A stretch of DNA of 64,000 nucleotides, taken from the NCBI RefSeq assembly GCF_016598575.1, contig NZ_CP066801.1:1860001-1924000 (forward strand). The letters are read 5' to 3'. The translations under genes were made by a program, and so were the position numbers. Positions 29,023 to 37,179 of the stretch are shown here, piece by piece. The first letter of the stretch is position 1; each line of letters begins with the position of its first letter. The DNA is from Streptomyces sp. HSG2. GTDB lineage: Bacteria; Actinomycetota; Actinomycetes; Streptomycetales; Streptomycetaceae. The notes under the pieces are model-generated. The model was not told where the DNA came from. It saw only the letters and a program-made list of their open reading frames with translations, and did no database searches.

Positions 29023-30063
29023 TCAGGAGGCGCCCGCGGCGTCGGACGCCGGCGCCGGTCGCCGGCCGGCGACGACCTTTCGTGCCAGGGACCGGGGGCT
29101 CGTCAGGAACCCCCAGCCCCAGGACAGGTGCATCGTCGCCAGCGCCACCGGGATCCGGATCCGGGCACGCGGGGGCAGCCCCCGACCCGCGGGCACGGCG
29201 CCCGCGAGGATCGCGGCCAGATATCCTCCCGGCACCACGAACCCCCAAGGCGTGACCGCGATCCCCACCACCGCGCCGGCGACGATCGCGCACAGCGCGA
29301 CCGGCGGCGCCAGATAGCGCAAGTTGACGGAGCCCCGGTGGTAGCGGGCGACGACGTGCCGCCAGCGACCGTAGTCCCGGTACTGACGGGCCAGCGCGCG
29401 GACGCTCGGCCTCGGCCGGTACGACACCCGCAGCTCCGGCGAGAACCAGATCAGCCCACCGGCCTCGCGGATGCGGAAATTCAGCTCCCAGTCCTGGGCC
29501 CGGACGAACTCCTCGTTGTACCCGCCCTGACGCTCCAACGCCTCCCGGCGGAACACCCCGAGGTAGACGGTCTCGGCGGGCCCCGCGTGGCCACCCGTGT
29601 GGAACGCGGCGTTTCCGACGCCGATCCTCGACGTCATCGCCGCTGCGACCGCGTGTTCCCAGTCGTTCTCGCCCTCGGCGCGCATGACACCACCGACGTT
29701 GTGTGCGCCGGTCTCCTCCAGCAGCCTGACGGCGGTCGCGATGTAGTCCGGCGACAGTATGCCGTGACCGTCCACGCGCACGACGACGGGGTGGCGGGAC
29801 GCCCGGATGGCGGCGTTCAGCGCGGCGGGCGTGCGTCCCGACGGGTTGGGCACGGTGCGCACCCGCGGGTCGCCCGCCACCAGCTCGGCGGCGATCTCGT
29901 CCGTCCGGTCGGTGGACGGGCCGAGAGCGATCACGACCTCCATCTCGCCGGCGTACTCCTGGGCGAGGATGGCGCGGACCGCGCCACGCAGGTGCCGCTC
30001 CTCGTTCAGGACGGGCATGATCACGGAAACGGCGGGGTGCCGCGCGTCGGACTTGGCGTTCAT
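29023..30063 (-). CDS. family 2 glycosyltransferase, membrane-associated
   Basis: A 346-residue protein. The GT2 catalytic domain (about 10-240) has SVIMPVLNEERHLRGAV, the GPSTDRTDE nucleotide loop, VRVDGHGILSPDY (the DxD-like DGH) and the acceptor motif RAQDWELNFRIREAGG. The C-terminal 90 residues hold two or three hydrophobic helices. It resembles succinoglycan/exopolysaccharide-type transferases. It sits among five LCP genes, divergent from LCP 4, so its product may be the glycopolymer or its linker that LCPs anchor. Confidence 0.88.
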   Translation of the reverse strand: MNAKSDARHPAVSVIMPVLNEERHLRGAVRAILAQEYAGEMEVVIALGPSTDRTDEIAAELVAGDPRVRTVPNPSGRTPAALNAAIRASRHPVVVRVDGHGILSPDYIATAVRLLEETGAHNVGGVMRAEGENDWEHAVAAAMTSRIGVGNAAFHTGGHAGPAETVYLGVFRREALERQGGYNEEFVRAQDWELNFRIREAGGLIWFSPELRVSYRPRPSVRALARQYRDYGRWRHVVARYHRGSVNLRYLAPPVALCAIVAGAVVGIAVTPWGFVVPGGYLAAILAGAVPAGRGLPPRARIRIPVALATMHLSWGWGFLTSPRSLARKVVAGRRPAPASDAAGAS

Positions 30064-30172
30064 CGGGGGTCACGTTACCGCGAACGGGGGACACCGATGC
30101 GCCGCGCGGGTCCCGGTGCACCGGGCCGCAGATCGTATCGTCCTATCGTGCACGGGGTCCCCCACCCGGCCC

Positions 30173-30191
30173 GCGGTCCGCCGCGGACCGC
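30173..30191 (+). repeat. short hairpin just upstream of LCP 4 ribosome-binding site
   Basis: GCGGTCCG (30173-30180), loop CCG, CGGACCGC (30184-30191): 8 of 8 paired. It ends 9 nt before the GGAGG at 30201 that serves a TTG start, so it could influence translation. Confidence 0.5.
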
Positions 30192-30212
30192 CCCCGCCGC
30201 GGAGGTGTCCCC

Positions 30213-31715
30213 TTGCCCACGCCGCCCCGCCCCACCGCACGACGGGCCGAGGAAGACTCCGCGAGGGGCGGCCCGACACGGCGCGGGAGGCGGCCCGGTA
30301 CGCCCGCGCGCCGGGAAGGACGGCGCGGACGCCGCTGGGCCACCCGCGCCTGCACCGCGCTGTCGGCGGCCGTCCTGGCCTGTGCCGGGATCGGACACGC
30401 CGTCCTGTCCACCGTGGACGACGAGATCGCCCGGGTGGACGCCTTCAAGGACATGAAGAACCGCCCCGAGGCCGGCCACGGCACGAACATCCTCCTGGTC
30501 GGCACGGACGGCCGCGACAACGTCTCCGCCGAGGAACGACGCGAGTACCGACTCGGCGGCGCGCCCTGCCACTGCACCGACACGATCATGGTCGTGCACC
30601 TCTCGGCCGCCCGGGACCGGGCCACCGTCGTCAGCCTGCCTCGGGACAGCTACGCCGTGGCACCCGCCCACACCGACCTGACCACCGGGGAACGCCACGG
30701 CGAGCACGGTCTGAAACTGAACGCCGCCTACGCCGAGGGCGGTCCGCGACTCACCCTCCGCACCGTGGAGAAGATGACCCGGCTCAAGATCGACCACTAT
30801 CTCGAAGTCGACTTCACCAGCTTCATGAAGACCGTCGACGTCCTGGGCGGCGTACGCGTGTGCACCTCCGTCCCCCTGAAGGACAGTCACAGCGGCCTCG
30901 ACCTGCCCGCCGGCGAGCACCTGTTGAACGGCGGCCAGGCCCTTCAGTACGTGCGCGCCCGTCACGTCGACGGTGCCGCCGACCTCGGCCGCATGCGGCG
31001 GCAGCAACACTTCCTCGCCGCCCTGGTCGACCGGGTGGTCTCCTCCGGGATCCTGCTCCACCCCGTCAGGTTCCGCGAGGCCACTCGGAACGTGCTCGGT
31101 TCGGTACGCGCCGACGTCGGCCTCGGAGCGGACGAACTGGTGGCCCTCGGGCGTGCCATGCGGAGCCTCTCCCCCGCCTCCTCGGAGTTCACCACCGTGC
31201 CCGTGGGGCGGGGCGGCAAGACCGTGAAGGGCGCCGGGGCCACGCTGTCCTGGGACCGAGAGGCGGCCGAGCGACTCTTCGCCGCCCTGCGCGAGGACCG
31301 CCCGCTGTCCGACCCCACGCCCCGCGAGAAGAGGGCGGCGCGTCCCGTCCCCGTCGCCCCGGGGGCGATCCGGGTCCGCGTGGAGAACGGCACCGACACC
31401 GAGGGGCTCGGCGAACAGGTGCACGACGCGCTCGCGGCGGCCGGGTTCCGCACCACCGGCGCCCCCGTGAACGCCCCGGAGCGCGGCGTCGAGCGGACCG
31501 TCGTCGTCCACGACCCCCGGTGGGACCGTTCCGCCGCCTCGCTGGCCGCCGCGCTGCCCGGCAGCGCGCTCCGGGAGGTCGCCGGCCAGGGCGCCACGCT
31601 GCGGGTGGTCGTGGGAGCCGACTTCGCCGGCGTCCGCGCCGTGCGCCCGGCGGACCCTCCCCGGGAGCCGGGCACGGCGGTCCGGGGCGACGCGGTGGTC
31701 TGCGGCGGTGGCTGA
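30213..31715 (+). CDS. LCP family glycopolymer transferase 4 (TTG start)
   Basis: A 500-residue LCP protein with a highly basic N-terminus (about 1-45), one transmembrane helix (about 46-65), an LCP domain (NILLVGTDGRDNVSAEE, CTDTIMVVHLSAARDRA, VSLPRDSYAV, KLNAAYAEGG) and a LytR_C-like C-terminus (AIRVRVENGTDTEG). The start is TTG at 30213 with GGAGG 7 nt upstream; no ATG or GTG in frame lies nearby. It contains HCT cysteines in the loop GGAPCHCTD not seen in the other four, possibly a disulfide. Confidence 0.9.
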   Translation: MPTPPRPTARRAEEDSARGGPTRRGRRPGTPARREGRRGRRWATRACTALSAAVLACAGIGHAVLSTVDDEIARVDAFKDMKNRPEAGHGTNILLVGTDGRDNVSAEERREYRLGGAPCHCTDTIMVVHLSAARDRATVVSLPRDSYAVAPAHTDLTTGERHGEHGLKLNAAYAEGGPRLTLRTVEKMTRLKIDHYLEVDFTSFMKTVDVLGGVRVCTSVPLKDSHSGLDLPAGEHLLNGGQALQYVRARHVDGAADLGRMRRQQHFLAALVDRVVSSGILLHPVRFREATRNVLGSVRADVGLGADELVALGRAMRSLSPASSEFTTVPVGRGGKTVKGAGATLSWDREAAERLFAALREDRPLSDPTPREKRAARPVPVAPGAIRVRVENGTDTEGLGEQVHDALAAAGFRTTGAPVNAPERGVERTVVVHDPRWDRSAASLAAALPGSALREVAGQGATLRVVVGADFAGVRAVRPADPPREPGTAVRGDAVVCGGG

Positions 31716-31747
31716 TCCCGCGCCCACCGGGCGGCGCCGGAGGCGGG

Positions 31748-33016
31748 TCAGTCGCCGGTGACAGTGACCTTCTCGTCGTTCTTCAGCTGGCGCACCAGCT
31801 CCTCGACGCGGGGCGTGTCCCAGAGCAGGTTGCCCCCCGCGGTGCTGCCCGCGAGGGGCATGTTCATGGAGGTTCCGTCGCCGCCGCTGACGCCCTTCAT
31901 CGCCCAGAACATGTCGGCCAGGTCCAAGAGGCCCATGTCCTCGTCGACGATGAGCGCGTCCAGTCCGGCACCGAGCGTCGGGTAGAGGGTGAAGGGGTTC
32001 AGCACGGTCGCCGGGGTGGCCACCTGGCCGGCCAGGGCCGACAGGAACTTCTGCTGGTTCTTGGTCCGGTCCAGGTCGGAACCGGCCAGGGCGTACCGGG
32101 TCCGGACGAAGGCCAGCGCCTCCTGGCCGTCCAGGGTCTGGCGTCCGGCCTTCAGGTCGGCGCCGGACTTGGCGTCCTTGATGTCCTGCGGGATGTCCAT
32201 CTCGACGCCCCCGACGGCGTCGACGATGTTGGCGAAGCCGGCGAAGCCGATCTCGACGTAGTGGTCGATGCGCAGCCCGGTGTTGTACTCCACCGTGCGC
32301 ACCAGCAGCTCGGGGCCGTCCTCCGCGTAGGCGGCGTTCAGCTTGACCTGCCGACCGGTGCCCTCGTAGGTCTTGCCGGACTCCGAACCGACGAACGTCG
32401 GTATCTCCACATTGGAGTCGCGGGGCAGGGAGATCAGGGTGGCGCCGTTGTCCCCGGTGTGCAGGATCATCATCGAGTCGGTGCGCTTGCCCTCGGCGGA
32501 CCCGGTGTGCAGGTCCTGCTTCTCCTCGTCGGTCATGCCCTCCCGGCTGTCGGAGCCGACGATGAGGTAGTTGGTCCCCTCTCCCTCCTCCGGCCGGTCG
32601 ATGACCTTGGACAGCTCGACCTCGCGGTCCAGCCGGGAGTCGGCCCACACGTACGTCCCGACGCCCGCGGCGAGCAGCGCCGCGGCCACCGCGAAGGCGA
32701 CGACCTTGACGCGCCGCCGCCGGTTCGGCGCGCCGCCCGCGCCGCCCTGTCTCCGCCCGGAGGGGCCCCGGCCGCCCGGGGTCCCGTAAACCTGCCCGGT
32801 GTTGTACCCGTCGTGGTCGCCGCCGTGCCCGGGGGCGTACGAGGGCTGGCGCGGAAACTCGCCCTGTCCCGGAGGCCCCGTGCGGCCCTGCCCGGGCGCA
32901 CCGGAACCGCGGCGAACCTGCCGCATCACGCGGGCCTTCTCGGGCCGCGCGCTCGCGCTGCCGCGTCCGTAGCCGCCACGCTCGTCGCCGGACCGCCCCT
33001 CGGGCCATTCGTTCAT
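31748..33016 (-). CDS. LCP family glycopolymer transferase 5
   Basis: A 422-residue LCP protein. The cytoplasmic N-terminus of about 105 residues is rich in Gly, Pro and Arg (MNEWPEGRSGDERGGYGRG). A transmembrane helix (about 107-125) precedes the LCP domain with NYLIVGSDSREGMTDEEKQD, TDSMMILHTGDNGATLISLP and VKLNAAYAEDGPELLVRTVE. It has no LytR_C domain. It faces LCP 4 tail to tail with 32 bp between stops. ATG 33016 begins the family-like N-terminus. Confidence 0.92.
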   Translation of the reverse strand: MNEWPEGRSGDERGGYGRGSASARPEKARVMRQVRRGSGAPGQGRTGPPGQGEFPRQPSYAPGHGGDHDGYNTGQVYGTPGGRGPSGRRQGGAGGAPNRRRRVKVVAFAVAAALLAAGVGTYVWADSRLDREVELSKVIDRPEEGEGTNYLIVGSDSREGMTDEEKQDLHTGSAEGKRTDSMMILHTGDNGATLISLPRDSNVEIPTFVGSESGKTYEGTGRQVKLNAAYAEDGPELLVRTVEYNTGLRIDHYVEIGFAGFANIVDAVGGVEMDIPQDIKDAKSGADLKAGRQTLDGQEALAFVRTRYALAGSDLDRTKNQQKFLSALAGQVATPATVLNPFTLYPTLGAGLDALIVDEDMGLLDLADMFWAMKGVSGGDGTSMNMPLAGSTAGGNLLWDTPRVEELVRQLKNDEKVTVTGD

Positions 33017-33134
33017 GCGCCCCAGTGTGCCGGGCACCCCCCGGCGGCATACAAGGGTCGTCGGAAAACCGGAGCGGGCTCGTTGCCAAGCCGGCACAAA
33101 TCGTACGGGAGTCCGGGGGACATAGGGTGGGGCC

Positions 33135-33407
33135 ATGACAGAGCAGGCACAACAGGCCTCGGCCGGCGGGCCGGACACCCCGGAGATCCCGGGCAAGCCG
33201 ACCTCGGCCTCCCGCACCACCCTCAGCCCCATCATGACGCACAGCGGCACCGACCCGCTCGGTACGGTGCGCGGCGGCGTGATCATGAAACTCGTCGACG
33301 ACGGCGCCGGCGCGGGGCGGCACTCCGGTGGACCGGCGGTCACGGCGTCCATGGACGAGACGGCGTTCCCGGAACCGGTCGGGGTGGGCGACCTGGTCCA
33401 CAGTTGA
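33135..33407 (+). pseudogene. truncated duplicate of the acyl-CoA thioesterase gene
   Basis: 90 codons that parallel the N-terminal half of the intact thioesterase at 33519 (KPTSASRTTLS, GGVIMKLVDD, GPAVTASMDE, VGDLVH), then stop exactly where the parent continues VHVRAQ. A two-residue deletion (AGAVAGRHS versus AGAGRHS) and changes in the active-site loop (GTVHGG to GTVRGG, DDAAG to DDGAG) are seen. The C-terminal half of the hotdog fold is missing, so an active enzyme is very unlikely. A TAGGGT -10 lies 6 nt before its ATG, so it may still be transcribed. Confidence 0.82.
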
Positions 33408-33459
33408 TCCCCCAAGACACAAATACGCTGACCAGCAGAAACGTGCGGCGAGGGTCTAC

Positions 33460-33503
33460 AGGGCGGCCCCGACATCGTCCCGGCACGGTGTCGGGGCCGC
33501 CCT
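33460..33503 (+). terminator. very strong hairpin between the two thioesterase copies
   Basis: Arms 33460-33474 and 33489-33503 are exact complements (15 bp). The stem extends inward through a G-T wobble and three more pairs to a CCCGGC loop. It starts 53 bp past the truncated copy and ends 15 bp before the ATG of the intact gene. A terminator for the upstream copy is likely; a leader structure is the alternative. Confidence 0.75.
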
Positions 33504-33518
33504 CTTATGGTGGAGAAC

Positions 33519-34070
33519 ATGACTGATCAGGGCCCTACGTCGGCAGGGGACGACCTTCCCGGCAAGCCGACATCGGCGTCGCGCACGACGCTGTCGCACA
33601 TCATGACGGCGAGCGAAACGAACCTGCTCGGGACCGTTCACGGCGGCGTGATCATGAAACTCGTCGACGACGCGGCCGGGGCGGTCGCGGGGCGGCACTC
33701 AAGCGGGCCCGCCGTCACCGCGTCCATGGACGAGATGGTGTTCCTCGCACCTGTCAGAGTGGGTGATCTCGTTCATGTGCGGGCGCAGTGCAACTGGACG
33801 GGGCGCAGCTCCATGGAGATCGGCGTACGGGTCCTCGCCGAGCGGTGGAACGAGTCGACGCCGGCGCAGCAGGTCGGCTCCGCGTATCTGGTCTTCGCGG
33901 CGGTCGACGCGGACGGCAAGCCGCGGCCGGTGCCGCCCGTGATCCCGGAGACGGAGCGGGACAAGCGCCGATACCAGGAAGCGCAGATTCGCCGGACGCA
34001 CCGCCTCGCCCGCCGACGCGCGATCAAGGAACTTCGGGAGCAGCGAGCGGCGGAGGGACTCGACGGCTGA
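33519..34070 (+). CDS. acyl-CoA thioesterase (hotdog fold, YciA/BACH type)
   Basis: A 183-residue cytosolic enzyme that hydrolyses acyl-CoA to free acid and CoA. The single hotdog domain (about 15-140) has LLGTVHGGVIMKLVDDAAG (active-site Asp region) and AVTASMDEMVFLAPVRVGDL. A basic C-terminal helical tail follows (RDKRRYQEAQIRRTHRLARR). The ATG at 33519 is chosen from the family N-terminus (MTDQ); an in-frame ATG at 33507 is an alternative. TATGGT ends 7 nt upstream, so it may be leaderless. It neighbours an acyl-CoA dehydrogenase, consistent with fatty acid turnover. Confidence 0.9.
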   Translation: MTDQGPTSAGDDLPGKPTSASRTTLSHIMTASETNLLGTVHGGVIMKLVDDAAGAVAGRHSSGPAVTASMDEMVFLAPVRVGDLVHVRAQCNWTGRSSMEIGVRVLAERWNESTPAQQVGSAYLVFAAVDADGKPRPVPPVIPETERDKRRYQEAQIRRTHRLARRRAIKELREQRAAEGLDG

Positions 34071-34075
34071 CACGG

Positions 34076-34113
34076 CGGCCCCGGCGCCCCTGTGCGGGGT
34101 GACGGGGCCGTTT
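34076..34113 (+). terminator. hairpin terminator after the thioesterase gene
   Basis: CGGCCCCG (34076-34083) pairs with CGGGGCCG (34103-34110), with an inner CCCC/GGGG stem, followed by TTT. It starts 5 bp past the stop. Confidence 0.65.
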
Positions 34114-34364
34114 CCGTGCCGGGGCCTTGGATACCGGCGGCGGCCGTCACGCGGGAGCGCGGGGATCGGCCGCCGACATGTCGGCGAACTGCCACGAGTA
34201 CGCACCCCCGCGTTGCCGACATCGGAGCGGGCGTCGCCCTCCCCGACATACCGGCGGGCCACGGCGGCCGACTCGGGGGCCGGGGATCGGGCCGCGACCG
34301 ACAGGAAGCGGACGCTACCCTCCCCGGACCCTCCGAACACCCCTTCGGCAAACCCGCGAGAACC

Positions 34365-35525
34365 CTACTGGGGAAGGTTCCTCGCCATGACGATCCGCTG
34401 GACCTGGTTCGTCCCCTCGTAGATCTGTGTGATCTTGGCGTCGCGCATCATGCGCTCCACCGGGTAGTCGCGCGTGTAGCCGTAGCCGCCGAGGAGTTGG
34501 ACGGCGTCGGTGGTGACGTCCATCGCGACGTCGGAGGCGAAGCACTTGGCGGCGGCGCCCTGGAAGGTCAGGTCGTCGTCGCCGCGCTCGGACTTGGCGG
34601 CGGCGGCGTACGTCAGCTGGCGGGCGGCCTCGATCCTCATCGCCATGTCCGCCAGCATGAACTGGACGCCCTGGAAGTCCGCGACGGGGCGGCCGAACTG
34701 CTTCCGCTCCCGGACGTAGCCCTTGGCGTAGTCGAGGGCGCCTTGGGCGATGCCGAGGGCCTGCGCCGCGATGGTGACGCGGGTGTGGTCCAGCGTCCTC
34801 ATGGCGGTGGCGAAGCCGGTGCCCTCCGCGCCGATCATGCGGTCGGCGGGGATACGGACGCTGTCCAGGTAGACCTCGCGGGTGGGGGACCCCTTGATGC
34901 CGAGCTTCTTCTCCGGGGCGCCGAAGGAGACGCCCGCGTCGGACTTCTCCACGACGAAGGCCGATATGCCCTTGGAACGCTTCTCCGGGTCGGTGACGGC
35001 CATCACCGTGTAGTACTCGCTCTCGCCGGCGTTGGTGATCCAACGCTTGACCCCGTCGAGGACGTAGTGGTCCCCGTCCCGGACCGCCTTCGTCTTCATC
35101 CCGGCGGCGTCGGAGCCCGCGTCCGGCTCCGAGAGGCAGTACGAGAACATGCCCGCACCCTGGGCGAGCGGCGTCAGGTACCGCTTCTTGAGCTCCTCGG
35201 AGCCGGAGAGGATCACCGGGAGGGATCCGAGCTTGTTGACCGCCGGGATGAGCGAGGAACTCCCGCAGACGCGCGCCACCTCCTCGATGACGATCACGGT
35301 GGCGAGGGCGTCCGCCCCGGCCCCGCCGTACTCCTCGGGGACGTGCACGGCGTGCAGGTCGTTGCCGACCAGGGCTTCCAGCGCCTCGCGGGGGAAACGC
35401 GCCTCCTCGTCGACGGCGGCGGCGTACGGGGCGATCTTCGCCTCGGCCAACGCCCGGACGGCGTCGCGGAGCATGCCGTGCTCCTCGGACGGGCGGTACA
35501 GGTCGAAATCAGCCGATCCGGCCAA
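34365..35525 (-). CDS. acyl-CoA dehydrogenase
   Basis: A 386-residue FAD enzyme that introduces the alpha-beta double bond into acyl-CoA. Both family signatures are present: YCLSEPDAGSDAAGMKTKA (about 120-140) and the C-terminal QLLGGYGYTRDYPVERMMRD with IYEGTNQVQR, whose Glu is the catalytic base. Length is normal. The best start is TTG at 35525 (MAGSADFDLYRPSEE). It is divergent from UDP-glucose dehydrogenase; a TACT-N4-AGTA dyad 40 bp upstream may be its operator. Confidence 0.93.
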   Translation of the reverse strand: MAGSADFDLYRPSEEHGMLRDAVRALAEAKIAPYAAAVDEEARFPREALEALVGNDLHAVHVPEEYGGAGADALATVIVIEEVARVCGSSSLIPAVNKLGSLPVILSGSEELKKRYLTPLAQGAGMFSYCLSEPDAGSDAAGMKTKAVRDGDHYVLDGVKRWITNAGESEYYTVMAVTDPEKRSKGISAFVVEKSDAGVSFGAPEKKLGIKGSPTREVYLDSVRIPADRMIGAEGTGFATAMRTLDHTRVTIAAQALGIAQGALDYAKGYVRERKQFGRPVADFQGVQFMLADMAMRIEAARQLTYAAAAKSERGDDDLTFQGAAAKCFASDVAMDVTTDAVQLLGGYGYTRDYPVERMMRDAKITQIYEGTNQVQRIVMARNLPQ

Positions 35526-35564
35526 GGTGTCTCACGCTCCAGGACGGTGTGGGGATGACGTGGC

Positions 35565-35576
35565 TACTGTTAAGTA
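35565..35576 (-). promoter_or_regulatory. candidate operator TACT-N4-AGTA
   Basis: A 12-bp dyad inside an unusually AT-rich patch (GTTACTTAACAGTAGCC on the minus strand), 40 bp upstream of the acyl-CoA dehydrogenase start. Its placement over the expected promoter suggests repression by a fatty-acid-responsive regulator; the regulator is unknown. Confidence 0.45.
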
Positions 35577-35709
35577 ACTCCAATTTTAGAACCCCGGGGA
35601 ACCCCTGGATAGGTGAGTTGGACGACAGCCGGGGCACCGCCCCCGCAACGGTGCGACAGACCCCGGATATGCTCGCCCGGCACGTCGGCCCTACGCCCCT
35701 GGAGCACCC

Positions 35710-37053
35710 ATGGCCCTCAAGATCACCGTGATCGGCACCGGCTATCTCGGCGCGACCCACGCGGCGGCCATGGCGGAGCTGGGCTTCGAGGTCCTGGGAC
35801 TCGACGTCGTGCCGGAAAAGATCGACACGCTGCGCCGAGGCGAGGTCCCCCTCTACGAGCCCGGCCTCGAAGAGCTGCTGCGCGCGCACGTCGAGGGGAT
35901 CCCCGGCTCCACCGGTCGGCTGCGCTTCACCACCGACTACGCGGAGGCCGCCGCCTTCGGGGACGTGCACTTCGTGTGCGTCAACACCCCCCAGCGACAC
36001 GGGGAGTACGCCTGCGACATGTCCTACGTGGACGCCGCCGTCGCCTCGCTGGCACCGCACCTGCGCGGCCCGGCGCTGGTCGTCGGCAAGTCGACGGTGC
36101 CCGTCGGGTCGGCCGACCGCCTGGCCGGATACCTCGCCGAACACGCGCCGGCCGGCGCGGACGTGGAGCTGGCCTGGAACCCCGAGTTCCTGCGGGAGGG
36201 CTTCGCGGTCGACGACACCCTGCGCCCGGACCGGATCGTGATCGGCGTGCGTGGCGAACGAGCCGAGAAGCTGCTGCGGGAGGTGTACGCGACGCCGATC
36301 GCGGAGGGGTCGCCGCTGATCGTCACCGATTTCCCGACCGCCGAGCTGGTGAAGACCTCCGCGAACAGCTTCCTGGCCACCAAGATCTCCTTCATCAACG
36401 CCATGGCCGAGATGTGCGAGGCGGCGGGCGGCGACGTGGTGAAGCTGGCCGAGGCCATCGGCCACGACGACCGGATCGGCGGCAAGTTCCTGCGGGCGGG
36501 CATCGGCTTCGGCGGGGGCTGCCTGCCCAAGGACATCCGGGCGTTCATGGCCCGGGCCGGCGAGTTGGGAGCCGACCAGGCGCTCACCTTCCTCCGCGAG
36601 ATCGACTCGATCAACATGCGCCAGCGCGGCCAGATGGTGGAGTTGACCCGCCAGGTCCTGGGGGGCGGACCCTTCCTCGGCCGACGGGTCGCGGTGCTCG
36701 GGGCGACCTTCAAGCCCGACTCCGACGACGTACGGGATTCCCCCGCGCTGAACGTCGCCGGGCAGATCCACCTACAGGGCGGACAGGTGACCGTGTACGA
36801 CCCCAAGGGCATGACCAACGCCAGGAGCCTCTTCCCGACCCTCGACTACGCGGAGTCGGCCGTCGAGGCGGTCAGGGGCGCGGACGTGGTGCTGCACCTG
36901 ACGGAGTGGCGAGAGTTCCGGGAGATCGACCCGGCGGCACTCGGCGAGGTGGCCGCGGGCCGCGTGATCCTCGACGGGCGCAACGCGCTGGACGGGGAGG
37001 CCTGGCGCCGAGCGGGGTGGACCTACCGGGCGATGGGGCGCCCCACCGCCTGA
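35710..37053 (+). CDS. ugd: UDP-glucose 6-dehydrogenase
   Basis: A 447-residue NAD enzyme that oxidises UDP-glucose to UDP-glucuronate for surface polysaccharides. It starts MALKITVIGTGYLGATHAAA (Rossmann GxGxxG). The catalytic Cys lies in GIGFGGGCLPKDIRAF. Also visible are WNPEFLREGFAVDD and the C-terminal GATFKPDSDDVRDSPAL. GGAG lies 6 nt before the ATG, and TATGCT (35668-35673) could be its -10. It fits the surrounding glycopolymer genes. Confidence 0.95.
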   Translation: MALKITVIGTGYLGATHAAAMAELGFEVLGLDVVPEKIDTLRRGEVPLYEPGLEELLRAHVEGIPGSTGRLRFTTDYAEAAAFGDVHFVCVNTPQRHGEYACDMSYVDAAVASLAPHLRGPALVVGKSTVPVGSADRLAGYLAEHAPAGADVELAWNPEFLREGFAVDDTLRPDRIVIGVRGERAEKLLREVYATPIAEGSPLIVTDFPTAELVKTSANSFLATKISFINAMAEMCEAAGGDVVKLAEAIGHDDRIGGKFLRAGIGFGGGCLPKDIRAFMARAGELGADQALTFLREIDSINMRQRGQMVELTRQVLGGGPFLGRRVAVLGATFKPDSDDVRDSPALNVAGQIHLQGGQVTVYDPKGMTNARSLFPTLDYAESAVEAVRGADVVLHLTEWREFREIDPAALGEVAAGRVILDGRNALDGEAWRRAGWTYRAMGRPTA

Positions 37054-37179
37054 CCGGCGGGGCCGTCACGCTCCACCGCGCCGCGCCCGACCGGACCGTC
37101 CGCGACACGGACCGACCTCGTCCGCGGCCTCGGCCCGCCGGGGCACCACCGCACCGGGGGGGCGGGCACCTCCGGGGCC

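Noticed and set aside
33135-33407. Treating the short thioesterase copy as a functional small protein.
   Set aside because: It lacks half of the hotdog fold, has changes in the active-site loop, and stops at the exact point where the intact copy continues.
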